Shown here in pieces: positions 11,366-22,152 of a stretch of DNA of 64,000 nt. Position 1 is the first letter of the stretch; every line of letters begins with the position of its first letter. Origin of the DNA: Talinum fruticosum (lineage: Eukaryota > Streptophyta > Magnoliopsida > Caryophyllales > Talinaceae); the NCBI GenBank assembly GCA_021018815.1, contig JAITYX010000084.1:1860001-1924000 (forward strand), in the 5' to 3' direction. Position numbers and translations under genes: made by a program. The notes under the pieces were generated by a model. It saw nothing but the letters and a program-made list of their open reading frames with translations, was not told the DNA's origin and did not search any database.

Positions 11366-11817
11366 CAATGATCCTTCTACGAGTTCACCTACGAAACCTT
11401 ATTACGTCTTCTCCTTCCTTTAAATGATAAGGTTCGAGTGGACTTCTCGCGACGTCGCCAGGTGGCAAACCACCCATGTCGCCGCGATCCGAACACTTCA
11501 CCGGACAATTAAATCGGTAGGAGTTACGGGTGGTGTGTACAAAGGGTAAGGACATAGTCAACGTGAGCCGATCACTCGTTCTTACTAGGAATTCCTCGTT
11601 GAGGACCAATAATTGCAATAATCTATCCCCATCACGATGAAATTTCCAAAGATTACACTGGCCCGTTGGCAAATGCTATAGACTCGTTAAATACATCAGT
11701 GTAGCGCGTGAAGCCCGGAACATCTAAGGGCATCACATACCTGTTATTGCCTCAAACTTCCGTGGCCCGGAAAGCCATAGTACCTCTAAGAAGCTAGCCG
11801 TGAAGGGTTACCCGGTG
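11366..11817 (-). rRNA. 18S rRNA 3' segment (partial, decayed)
   Basis: The minus strand ends at ggatcattg (11366-11374) after gtaggtgaactcg. Upstream are gtacacaccacccgt, ttcatcgtgatggggatag, cgctacactgatgta, gatgcccttagatgttc and gctagcttcttagag, all recognisable 3'-domain 18S blocks. About 450 nt are retained. The segment stops abruptly at about 11817, where Tat-like coding sequence in plus orientation begins. Confidence 0.95.
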
Positions 11818-12545
11818 AAAAAGGTTGACTTCCAAGTCCTAGATATCCCAGACTAATTTCAATCTTCTTCTACGATGTCCTTGGTTACATGACCACCGAG
11901 TGTTTCCCTCTACACTTCACTAGAAGGTCAAAATGATTATTAACGGTCAAGTAGTAACGTTAAGGGAGATAACCTCCGTGCCACTATGACTTCTAATGAG
12001 TTTGTCGTCGAAATTGAGCATAACACCGATAACGAAGAACTATATGTATTCAAGACTATAGCTACGATTGACAAGGATGAAGCACCTCTTAACTTAAATC
12101 CTTACATCAACTCTAATGTCCATTCGATCCTAAGGAAGAAGGGGTATTTTACTCGGCCTAACCATAGACAAGAGGGTATACCACCCAATATTTCGACCCC
12201 TCGAGCCCACCAATAATTACAAGTTTGGATTAGGCTATCGTCCATCTCGCTAAAGAAATACCCAAAGCTAAGTGGGAAATACGAACAAGGAGGACTACAT
12301 CATTCACAGTTCACTGTATCAAGCGCTATCCTTGCACTTTTAACTAGCAATTTCGAAAGAAGGAGATGACTTCCCTTCCTGTAGTTTTCCCGAGCCCTAT
12401 TATCTAGAGGAGAAAGCCATCCAAGTCCCTAGTTTGGAAATCTTCAATGAGTGTCGTATGCCATAAAAGGAGGCACCATACCTCCTCGAAAAGGAATAGT
12501 CCACCCAAGACGAGACCAATCTAGCTTAGAGCAACATTTTTGGTA
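11818..12545 (+). pseudogene. Tat-like gypsy protease-linker region, 5' part of split element T2
   Basis: The plus-strand sequence matches the T1/T4 region after the protease: VLDIP-like coding near 11840, an open stretch at 11986-12216 with SNVHSILRKKGYF, then PRAHQ (the PPLEPTNN counterpart). It is the same part of the element that lies inverted at 7914-8500. It resumes at 37486 after about 25 kb of nested insertions. The gag and protease core are lost at the rDNA junction. Confidence 0.75.
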
Positions 12546-14859
12546 TGTTATTCGGATGATAGAAATGCCACGGAAGAGAGAGGATAGAGCGAGTGAGAGA
12601 GAGGAAGTAAAAAGGATATAGAGAGAGGAAGAGGAACAACGATAGTCGGAGGAAGCAAGAGTGAGGGGTGAACGAACCAAAACCATAGAGAAAGAGAGGG
12701 CGAGAGATTGAGGACCGGGAGGAGAAAAGAAGGGGAGAGCGAGAGCATGGCACGAATAGAAGGGATAGATGCACAACAAAAGAATAAAGAGAAGGAACAG
12801 AGGCTCTCCGGAATAGAGGAATGAACGGGAATGGTGAAAGGGAGACAAGGTCGGTGAGCAAAGTAAAGGTGGCCGGTGAGCAAGGGATCAATGACCGACG
12901 AGTGAGAGTGAAGGGAGTAATGGACAACGAGTGGGGAAGGTCGAGATTCCATCAACTACCGAAACCCTAGAATTCGAGGTGGGTAATTCCAACTGTTGAA
13001 CTAATGGTAATTCTAAAGCCAAACGAATTTATGGTTGAATTATCTAATTTGATTGAACTATTTGATTTGAGTAATTTATGGAATGAAATTAGGAGATGAA
13101 CTAGTGAATGAATTTACAAGAAATGAGTTAGATTGGGGATTATAAGTTTGAGTGTTAGTTGCTTGTGGTTATTGTGGCTCACATGAGTCTCAATTTCCCG
13201 AATTCATTATGCTTGAAACTAAATAGAGTTTAGTGGAAAATGAACATTGGAGTATGGAAAAAGTAGCGTGAATTTGGAGTATCAAGGGATTATGTATATA
13301 TATTGATTATGTATCATTGAGGTCCGAAAGTAGAACAGAGTAATTATTGGGTTAAATACAGGTGACTATTTCGATTATGAAGTTGAAATGAAATCAAATT
13401 AACAAAGGGATGGCTTAAGAAGACATTATATGTGAAATTAAACGTGGGAACGATTCAAAAATAGTTTAGAGTGATTGTGGCTTTTGGCAACAAAGGGACG
13501 CGAGAATTATGTATATGGAAATGTGAAAGGTTTGCTTGAGTAGAATATGGATGAATATAAGAAGGCACTAAAATACTTGGGTGAATACTTGAGCAAATAT
13601 GCTATCTTGGGATGTTGAATCTTAATAGAGAGATGTTTGGCTTGTGAAGTGACTTGATACCAAATAATGCTAAAAAAGTTAGTTTTCAAAAGAGTTCACT
13701 ATTTTACGCAAAACGATTCTTGAATATGATTTCTTGATAATTAGTTTCCAAAAATTGAATGTATGTTCTAAAGAAGTGAATCTGATTTGAGAAATTGAAT
13801 TTGAAAAGGGTGGAACATAGTGTTATGCCTTCTAGTGTGGTAAACCGATTAGTGATTGCGGTTTAAACCGAGATTGATGAGTGATTGTGATCATTTGGTT
13901 TTCAAATGAGTTTTGGGCTAAGGATTGTTTAGACCAAAGAAAGGAAGAGGAAGGAGGTGGTCGTGCATAGTAGACCATGGGGTCCTTATATGATAGGATG
14001 CCTACCAGCTCAGCGTTGTGTGATGGGTTGATGCACCGGGGTCCTAGTGTACCAGGATGCCTAACCAACCACAAGTATTCAAGTTGTTAGTTCTTTCCCG
14101 ATAAGGAAAGTGGGGCCTTCAAAGATCTTCATAGAGATAGGTCCTGGGAGCCTAAGTTATAGGGTCGCGCTCTAGAGAGAAACTGTCTAGTGCTAGTTCA
14201 AGTCTAAAGCCTCGAAAAGAGACTCGATGTTTCAAGTGATTGTTGACAAGTTGAAAACCTCGTTTGAGAAAATGTGAAAATACGATTTCATTATTCAATT
14301 GCGTGAACTAGTGTGCGTATTGAATAACTAGAGTTTTACCTTGTTTTGATAAGAGTTGATTCATTTAATAATCGTTTGAAAATATGAGAAATGCTTACCT
14401 GAATGTTAGTTGATACACATGAAGCGTTTAAATAGGACATTAGAAACCGAAATTGAAAGTTATAATATGGTTGATGGACCTTACTGTACTACCTTGTGGT
14501 TGGTCATATGTGTACAACGTGCAAATGGGTGATTTTTGTAGATAGGATTACCCACTGAACTTGTGGTTTGGTCATCCCACATCTCTTTCCAGTTGCACGT
14601 ACTATCTCCGGTGGTGCGTTTCATACTTTAGCATATTCGGGACTCCTGTCTCCTATTTGTCTGTTTGGTGATGACAGATTCCGAGTGGCACAGGTTTGCT
14701 AACGTGCATTTCTCATATTTCAATTTCTAATTGTTGTAGCTTGTAATTAAGTTAATATAGTTGTATTAGTCTGTCTCATGAACCATTTAGATTGTTTTAT
14801 GTTTTAATGCATATTTGTTGGACTTCGGCGCGTGGCCATTGAGTTGTGAACTTTGAGAG
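12546..14859 (+). mobile_element. Probable left part of an LTR, split by copia A
   Basis: There is no gene. A GA-rich tract (about 12560-12940) is followed by AAACCCTAGAATTC and a long AT-rich part. It interrupts T2, and its partner piece at 37292-37485 ends GGGTATTACA where T2 resumes, so both pieces look like one solo LTR-type insertion of about 2.5 kb. The start TGTTATTCGG (12546) is a guess; no TSD was found. Overlapping minus-strand open frames at 12444-12955 are composition artefacts of the GA tract. Confidence 0.4.
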
Positions 14860-16335
14860 TGTTAAAGACTCGGATGTTAACTCTAAATATTTTATGAAAG
14901 ACTCACGTAAAAACTTCTATCTCTCTTAAGTTTTGATTGCAAGTCATTCCGAGCTACATAGAAACTCATATTTAAGTTTTCATGATCTGTTCTAAGTGAC
15001 TCGAGATAACACCTTGTTTTATATCTTCTCCACTAAGATATTCCGATCTACTCGGAATCTACTTGGAACCATCACATGATCAAATAATTCTCTTAACGAA
15101 ATTTTTCGAGTCGACTATGCTTGCTAAAGTAAACTGAATTGCAGTGTTAATTCAGTCTTCTAAGTTAGTTTATTTCTTAGATGATTATTTGATAGCTCAA
15201 GTTCACATTCTCTATTGGTTATTCTTCAACTTGATCTTTCTAGGAGTTATTCCGAGTTGAGTTTGATCCTATTTGATATTAGACTCAGAATATTCTACTT
15301 TTCTAGGCCCAAGATAATTAGGCTCTTAATTACTTAAATTTAATTAATATCTTTGCCTAACCTTGGACCAAAGTATTTTATACTTTGAGAATCAATGTGG
15401 TTTGCTTTTGTAAGATATTCAAACAAAGCTAATTTATCTTTTTATTCTTAAAAGCAACCGACTTCTAGCTATTAAACATGAGTAGACACTTTTAGCCAAT
15501 TCTACACCGGATTCAAACACTATGTCGTGGCTGTCTATTTCCAAAACTGGAAAACTCTAACGCTAGGCTCAACGGTGGTTTCCACCTTGCTTTTCGGACA
15601 ACACCGGTTGATTGGAATACCTTTTGGAGCAAATAGTCGTTGCCCAACGTTCACACTCCAATGGATCTTTTCGAGTGACTCGGAAAAGCCCTTACAACGA
15701 CTAGTAAAGACTTCAGTCCGTAAATCGGACTCAATGGCTACTGTGCTTGGTCATCTATCAATAGAAACCACTTCACAAGACTAGAAGATTGCTGAAATTA
15801 TTGATAAACACTTTTTCCTAATTCTCTTAGTGCATTACTTACTCAATCTTCTACTTATAACTCCAAGTCTCGTACTTAATATTTTCTCGAGTTGTAAAGT
15901 CTTGTACTCGGTTACATACTTCTCTTACTTTCCGAGTACGGTCCCTTGACTAAGCTGTAAGGGTTAACTCAGGTCGATTGTCCCTCATTGTAGAGGTTAT
16001 CTCGATCAGGAAATACTAGATTAGATAAGGGAACTTCGAGTCTAGGAAAAACACTATAAGGAATTGTCTAAGGGAGCAAGTCCGGTAGAGTTGGTCCTTT
16101 GTATTTTGAGGATTCAAAATAGTGGATTTAACTTGGTACTTGGATTAGCACTGACCATGGTTTTCTACCCCAGGAGGATTTCCGGTATCTTTGTGTGTTT
16201 CCATTTCGAGTCCAATCTAGACTCGGACTCAGTAGTTGATTTCTTTCTTATCAAAAATTGTTTAAGTTTAAATTTCCTCACCACCCTATTCACCCCCTTC
16301 TAGGGTGACTTAGACTCTCCAAGAGCAAACCTTCA
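14860..16335 (+). mobile_element. 5' LTR of SIRE-like Ty1/copia element A
   Basis: The LTR of about 1476 bp begins TGTTAAAGACTCGG and ends CCAAGAGCAAACCTTCA, immediately followed by a primer-binding site. Three other copies of this LTR lie at 34531-36063, 36064-37291 and 58651-60254. It is closest to 36064-37291: both contain the same 35-bp stretch beginning caccggttgattggaat. Its first bases share GACTCGGA with the other LTR starts, which supports the 5' limit. Flanking TSDs are not evident. Confidence 0.85.
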
Positions 16336-16337
16336 AT

Positions 16338-16350
16338 TGGTATCAAAGCC
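16338..16350 (+). other. Primer-binding site of copia A (initiator tRNA-Met type)
   Basis: TGGTATCAAAGCC starts 2 nt after the LTR end. It matches the usual tRNA-iMet PBS TGGTATCAGAGC with one change. Confidence 0.85.
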
Positions 16351-16395
16351 TAGCCTTTCAAGAAGGATCTAACAATCCAAAGGTCTAAAGATCAG

Positions 16396-16976
16396 ATGGC
16401 TCGAGAACATTGGAGAGTTCGATAAAGGAAGGTCATCCACCATACTACCAAAGTTTAAAGGGTCAAACTTTGTGCATTGGAAGAAATTGATGGCGTGCTT
16501 TCTGCTAGACAACGATGAAGATATGTTGAACATCATCCCAGAAGGCAACTACATTCCAATGAAGATGAAAGGAACAAGATCCGTACCTAAAGAAAAATTC
16601 GAGTACACCAATGAAGAAGCGGAGAAGCTCGGAAAGAACATCAAAGTAATAAACATTCTGATGTGTGCTATCGGTTGAGTAGAGTAAAACGAGTGTCAGC
16701 CTGTGACATAGCCAAAGATGTGTGGGACACTCTTCTCAACACATACAAATGAACAAGCCAAGTGAAATGGGCAAACATAAGCCGAGTATCTTCACAAATA
16801 TGAGCTGTTCAAGATGGAGCCGAAGAAAACATCACTCGGATGTTTATTCGCTTTACTAAGATTACAAACAATCTCAAATCTCTGGGTAGAAAAGTTCGAG
16901 AAGTCTACCAAAGAGGAGATGGGGCCTCAAGCTAATAGAGCCATCGAGGAAGCTCATAACCTCTCTCAACTAAAGC
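16396..16976 (+). pseudogene. Copia A Gag, N-terminal part
   Basis: Begins MARE after a leader that matches copia B at 60315. It contains SNFVHWKKLMACFLLDND and later ENITRMFIRFTKITNNLKSL, typical of SIRE/Maximus-type Gag (UBN2-like fold). Frameshifts separate the N-terminal segment (to 16678) from the ACDIAKDVWDTLLNTY segment, and stops follow. It is interrupted at 16976 by element C and resumes at 21386. Confidence 0.85.
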
Positions 16977-18280
16977 TGATGGAAAGTGGACAGGCCTAGA
17001 CTATGGACCGAAGGCAAGTCATCGAATGAGATCAAGCACACATGAAAATCAACTAGCCACACTTGAATTTCCTTTGTTTATTTTTGAACCCGGAGGATAA
17101 AATGTCAAGAGTTTGGTCTTTCATGATGTCATGTTCATAAATAAAAGCTCATCCGAGGAGCCAAGTAAGATAGCCCAAAAGAATCAAGCTAGCCAAATTC
17201 TCCACGTTGAAGCAAGATGAGATTAGCCTTGTCAAAACCGTGAAGTGTCATTCGAACATAAATAATTTGATGCATGTTCGGCCGGTCCAAGGGATAATTT
17301 GCTGCATGTTCTAGACGGTCCAAAGGTCCAAAAGAGCATAAGGTCACACGCCTAAGGAAAGCACTCAAGGGAGCCTAAAGGGGAGCATTCTAGAAGCACT
17401 CACCATGGTGGAAGATGGTTTGTTAGAAGCTTGCAAAAGGGAAAACAAACCATGGCCACATGTTCCCAATTCACCAAATGCTTGGCTAGAATTTCACCTA
17501 GCTTGACTTGGAGAGGAGGAAAGCATCTAATTAGTTAGCATTTTGTTTTGCTTTAATTTTCAGCTTGAGTTTGTTACACTTTCAGCTTGCAAATCGGTTA
17601 TGTAGAATGCCATAGCTGGGCATTATAAAATCAGCTCATGAGCTTCATTGTAATAAACTCTTGATGAATATATGAATTTGAGCTTTGCTCTTGAGATGGA
17701 TTTCTCAACCTTTGGAACTCTCATTGCTGTATCCTAGTGTGGCAGCTAGGTGGTGTCCTTTGAGTCCTTCCAATCTCCCGGTGGTGTTTCTGTATCCGGA
17801 CAGATTGAAGGTGCCCCTCGGTTCTTACTCGGTGGTGTTTACGTATCCGAGCTAGGACCTTGGTTTTATCCCCTCACTTCATCCTTCCATATCTCCCAAA
17901 CTACTCGTCCATTTTCTTCCAAATTTTAACCACCATCCTTCCAGTGTGTCTACTTCCATCCCTCCAAAAATCAGCCAAAACCAAGAAGCCTTCCGTTCCC
18001 CACCTCTGATCCAAACAAGGAGTGTCAGCCTGGACGTCCAGCCGGGTACTGCTCTCTTCAGGCGTGCAGATCAAGGTGTTCCACTTATCCAAAAATCCCA
18101 AAAAATCACACAGCTTCCTCAACGAGTTGAGAAGCTCCATACCAAATTTCAACTCCAAATTCATCCATTTGCCCTTCCTTTCACCTTTTTCCCCAGAACC
18201 GCACCTGCAGGTCCTATTTTGGCCAGCTTGTGTGTTTTGCGGTTTTTCCATCTTTTCTTTGCTTCCGCCACTACACATCA
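16977..18280 (+). repeat. 5' LTR of element C
   Basis: Bounded by TGATGG and CTACACATCA. Compared with the 3' LTR it lacks one T in the ttc(t)ggccgg block near 17279, has T where the other has C in tatt(t/c)tggcc, and lacks one T in the catctttt run. Confidence 0.95.
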
Positions 18281-18284
18281 TTTT

Positions 18285-18296
18285 TGGTATCAGAGC
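18285..18296 (+). other. Primer-binding site of element C (tRNA-iMet)
   Basis: TGGTATCAGAGC, an exact match to the common plant tRNA-iMet PBS, 4 nt after the LTR. Confidence 0.93.
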
Positions 18297-18397
18297 AAGT
18301 TCTGAACCTTGGGTGATTGTGTTCATTTCCCCCATAAACAAAAAAAAAAAAAAAAAAAAAAATCCAAAAACAGCCAGCACCTCAAAAATTCCCGACC

Positions 18398-20029
18398 ATG
18401 ACCGCCAACTTATTTTTGAGAAGGTCTTTGTGCGGTTTGAATGAGCTAGATGATGAGCAGCGTGAGAACATCTTTTACACAAGAGGCACCGTGCTTAACA
18501 AGGTGTGTTCTATCACTATTAATGGTGGTAGTGGTATGAACATAGCCTCATCAACAATGGTAGAGAAACTTGGACTTCATGTTTCACCCCATCCTCATCC
18601 TTACAACCTTCAATGGTTAGATCAAGGTGAAAATCTCCAAGTCAATTCTAAATGTCTCATTTCATTTAGTATTGGCAAGAGTTATCATGATGAGATATGG
18701 TGTGACATTGTTCCCATGGATGCTTGTCACATGTTGCTTGGGAGACCATGGCTCTTTGATAGGAGAGTCATACATGATGGGTTCTTGAACACTTATACTT
18801 TTACCAAAGATGGCAAGAGGATCACATTGGTTCCCTTGTCACCTAGCCAAATTTCAAGACCTAAACCAAATGAGTCCATCCCAACCGACCAGCCCCCACT
18901 TTCCTCACAAAAGCTAGCCATGGTAACAAAACCCGAAGCTGAAAGTCCTCCTCAAAATACCCCTTCCACCATTAAGGAGACCTTAGCCAAACTCCACCAC
19001 TTTGCCCCAAAAATTCCATACCACACTAAATCTGTCCAAGGAGCTACAACCGAGAAAAGAATGATGGAAGCCAATCTGTTTTGGCTTGAACCTTCTAGAC
19101 TTGTGTGGAGTGTGAATATTTTTGCTGCCCTGGTGATTGGAGAGGCCAAGATAGCCTTAAATTGTTGGGAGATCAAGGCCAAAACAATTTTAAGCCAACC
19201 CAAACTCCACAAACCAAATCTGCCCACAATTCTCCACCTTCAAAGCCTTCCATGGGCTCATTTGAACCCCATCCTTTCTCCACCACTTAAACCACCTTTA
19301 CTCAAATTTTTCTTCCTTGAGTTATGGCCTTGTGGAGGAGTTCATCTCTCGCAATTTTCTTCACCAGAATCTGCCCATACATTTTCAAATAAAAATCCTT
19401 TTGACATCCTTCCACGAAATTTCCACTCCCTCACCGCTACCCTACAAATCATGTCTGTCCATGCCCTTCCAAACAAGAGCCCTCCTAGCCTATCCCCACA
19501 AAAACAACCTAACCTGAATGCTATCTATCCCATCCGAGCAGGTTGTGATTTAGAGCTCATCGGTGATGAGTTATGGGCTGAATCAGAATTTTTGGTGCCA
19601 AGGAAGGATGACTTCCTTCTTATTGTTACTTGGTTTTGGAGTGGTATGTCCGAATGTTCTTTTCAAAGAAAGCACAATGAAGGATTGCTTGATCTTGGTG
19701 GTACTTCGCTAAGTCCATATCCTTTAAATTCGAACATGAAAAGAGGCGTTATGGAGGACTCAAAAGAAAGTGTAGCACCCAATTCTTTGGTACCGGAGAG
19801 TGTTGTTGTTTTCCCAAAGGGTACTTGGACTTGTGTGCTTCCTAATGAAGTCCTTGTTGATCAAGTCTATCTATATACTTTGAGCATGCTAGAGAAATGC
19901 CCATTCTGGCCGAGTAACCAAAATGTGTCCATACCATGGGCTCACTTGTCCAAACACACAAGAGCATTCCATCACCAACTCTACCGCATGCTTCAACATG
20001 ACCAAAATTTTTCCAATTTTGGAAAATGA
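18398..20029 (+). CDS. Retropepsin-like ORF of element C (543 aa, no polymerase)
   Basis: The intact reading frame carries a gypsy-type aspartic-protease domain at about residues 25-155. It has the ENIFYTRGT lead-in, KVCSITINGGSGMNIASS at the active-site loop and the flap/C-terminal motif DACHMLLGRPWLFDRRVIHD. The catalytic Asp (normally DGGS in this family) is Asn42 in the motif NGGS, so proteolytic activity is doubtful. Residues about 200-245 (SVQGATTEKRMMEANLFWL and AALVIG) match a module in the E Gag ORF. The rest is low-similarity, Pro/Ser-rich sequence of unknown role. No RT, RNase H or integrase follows. A poly-A run of about 20 (18340-18361) precedes the ORF. The first ATG of the long frame was taken as start. 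Confidence 0.85.
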   Translation: MTANLFLRRSLCGLNELDDEQRENIFYTRGTVLNKVCSITINGGSGMNIASSTMVEKLGLHVSPHPHPYNLQWLDQGENLQVNSKCLISFSIGKSYHDEIWCDIVPMDACHMLLGRPWLFDRRVIHDGFLNTYTFTKDGKRITLVPLSPSQISRPKPNESIPTDQPPLSSQKLAMVTKPEAESPPQNTPSTIKETLAKLHHFAPKIPYHTKSVQGATTEKRMMEANLFWLEPSRLVWSVNIFAALVIGEAKIALNCWEIKAKTILSQPKLHKPNLPTILHLQSLPWAHLNPILSPPLKPPLLKFFFLELWPCGGVHLSQFSSPESAHTFSNKNPFDILPRNFHSLTATLQIMSVHALPNKSPPSLSPQKQPNLNAIYPIRAGCDLELIGDELWAESEFLVPRKDDFLLIVTWFWSGMSECSFQRKHNEGLLDLGGTSLSPYPLNSNMKRGVMEDSKESVAPNSLVPESVVVFPKGTWTCVLPNEVLVDQVYLYTLSMLEKCPFWPSNQNVSIPWAHLSKHTRAFHHQLYRMLQHDQNFSNFGK

Positions 20030-20062
20030 CAATTTTGAGAATTTGAGGGCAAATTCTTCTCT

Positions 20063-20074
20063 ACAAGGGGAGAG
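20063..20074 (+). other. Polypurine tract of element C
   Basis: ACAAGGGGAGAG lies directly before the 3' LTR. The same tract occurs, reverse-complemented, at 23403-23414 in element E. Confidence 0.9.
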
Positions 20075-21380
20075 TGATGGAAAGTGGACAGGCCTAGACT
20101 ATGGACCGAAGGCAAGTCATCGAATGAGATCAAGCACACATGAAAATCAACTAGCCACACTTGAATTTCCTTTGTTTATTTTTGAACCCGGAGGATAAAA
20201 TGTCAAGAGTTTGGTCTTTCATGATGTCATGTTCATAAATAAAAGCTCATCCGAGGAGCCAAGTAAGATAGCCCAAAAGAATCAAGCTAGCCAAATTCTC
20301 CACGTTGAAGCAAGATGAGATTAGCCTTGTCAAAACCGTGAAGTGTCATTCGAACATAAATAATTTGATGCATGTTCTGGCCGGTCCAAGGGATAATTTG
20401 CTGCATGTTCTAGACGGTCCAAAGGTCCAAAAGAGCATAAGGTCACACGCCTAAGGAAAGCACTCAAGGGAGCCTAAAGGGGAGCATTCTAGAAGCACTC
20501 ACCATGGTGGAAGATGGTTTGTTAGAAGCTTGCAAAAGGGAAAACAAACCATGGCCACATGTTCCCAATTCACCAAATGCTTGGCTAGAATTTCACCTAG
20601 CTTGACTTGGAGAGGAGGAAAGCATCTAATTAGTTAGCATTTTGTTTTGCTTTAATTTTCAGCTTGAGTTTGTTACACTTTCAGCTTGCAAATCGGTTAT
20701 GTAGAATGCCATAGCTGGGCATTATAAAATCAGCTCATGAGCTTCATTGTAATAAACTCTTGATGAATATATGAATTTGAGCTTTGCTCTTGAGATGGAT
20801 TTCTCAACCTTTGGAACTCTCATTGCTGTATCCTAGTGTGGCAGCTAGGTGGTGTCCTTTGAGTCCTTCCAATCTCCCGGTGGTGTTTCTGTATCCGGAC
20901 AGATTGAAGGTGCCCCTCGGTTCTTACTCGGTGGTGTTTACGTATCCGAGCTAGGACCTTGGTTTTATCCCCTCACTTCATCCTTCCATATCTCCCAAAC
21001 TACTCGTCCATTTTCTTCCAAATTTTAACCACCATCCTTCCAGTGTGTCTACTTCCATCCCTCCAAAAATCAGCCAAAACCAAGAAGCCTTCCGTTCCCC
21101 ACCTCTGATCCAAACAAGGAGTGTCAGCCTGGACGTCCAGCCGGGTACTGCTCTCTTCAGGCGTGCAGATCAAGGTGTTCCACTTATCCAAAAATCCCAA
21201 AAAATCACACAGCTTCCTCAACGAGTTGAGAAGCTCCATACCAAATTTCAACTCCAAATTCATCCATTTGCCCTTCCTTTCACCTTTTTCCCCAGAACCG
21301 CACCTGCAGGTCCTATTCTGGCCAGCTTGTGTGTTTTGCGGTTTTTCCATCTTTTTCTTTGCTTCCGCCACTACACATCA
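20075..21380 (+). repeat. 3' LTR of element C
   Basis: Direct copy of 16977-18280, 1306 bp, ending CTACACATCA before the AAAGC duplication. Open frames inside it (for example 21045-21392 and its minus-strand partner) also occur in the 5' LTR and are not genes. Confidence 0.95.
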
Positions 21381-22152
21381 AAAGCTAGATGAAGTGATTG
21401 GGAAGTTGCTTACCCATGAGATTCACTTAGAAGAAGAGGATGCCGAGGTCATCACCAAAAAGAACATTGCGTTGATGGCCTTAGAAAGTAGAAAGGAAAG
21501 TCCGAGTTCCTCAAACTAAGAAGAGGATCCAATGGCACTCATTGCCCAAGGCTTCAAAAGAATGATAAAGCATAAGAAGTGGGAAAAGAGGCCAAAGGAA
21601 AAGTTCTACAAGAAAGATAAGAAGGACAGAAAAGGTAAATATTCTTCTCCCTTAAAATTATCTTTAACTAAGAACTCGGTCTGTTTTGAATGTGGCAGCA
21701 AAGATCACATAGTCAAGGACTGTCTAAAGAGAAAGAAGGACAGCAAGAAGAAGAAGGCTATGATGGCCACATGGAGCAATGACAAGTCATCTGAAGAAGA
21801 AAATGATTCTAATGACACTAACATACTCGGAAGCTGAATCCGAGTAAGATGCCGACAACTCGGACACTAAGGAGACAAGTCCTCGAGAGGTAACCGAATA
21901 CTTTCTCAAGTTCTCCAAAGCTGATTTGGCTAGATATATTTACACTTTGGAAAACAAGTCCAATTTTGATTCTTCTCGGTTCAAAGAACAACTTGAGTTT
22001 CTTACTTCGAGAGCAATTGTTTGAAAAATGAATTGAAAAAACTAAGACTAACTCTACAAGAAATCAAGCCTAGTACTCAAGCTAATGAGACTAAGTCCGA
22101 GTCACTTAGAAGAGAAAATGAGCATCTGAAAAGAAAGCTCAATGGGTCTCAA
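21381..22152 (+). pseudogene. Copia A Gag C-terminal part and linker to protease
   Basis: It continues the Gag broken at 16976 with KLDEVIGKLLTHEIHLEEEDAEV. After one stop come EDPMALIAQGFKRM, a Lys-rich stretch and an intact zinc knuckle CFECGSKDHIVKDC (CX2CX4HX4C, 21682-21723). The frame closes at 21837. From there to 22147 the sequence matches the linker of copia B (61440-61700) but has stops. It is interrupted by element E at 22153. Confidence 0.88.

Larger units (their letters stand above)
16977..21380 (+). mobile_element. Element C: young non-autonomous gypsy-type retrotransposon
   Basis: The 4404-bp element has LTRs of 1304 and 1306 bp, a PBS, one long intact ORF, a polypurine tract and a perfect TSD AAAGC (16972-16976 and 21381-21385), inserted in copia A gag. 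By eye the two LTRs differ by one substitution and two 1-nt indels, so insertion was recent. There is no RT, RNase H or integrase; the internal region is only about 1.8 kb. Transposition must have used enzymes supplied in trans. Confidence 0.95.

Noticed and set aside
10370..11672. Several overlapping open frames of 60-130 codons on both strands
   Set aside because: They lie within recognisable 26S, ITS and 18S sequence; GC-rich rDNA gives long chance frames.
12444..12955. Three overlapping minus-strand frames of about 135 codons rich in Ser, Leu and Phe
   Set aside because: All three frames of a GA/CT-rich tract are open at once, which is a composition effect and not coding.
17901..18482. 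A 193-codon minus-strand frame and similar plus-strand frames
   Set aside because: They lie mostly inside the 5' LTR of element C and are repeated in its 3' LTR; LTR sequence with no domain.
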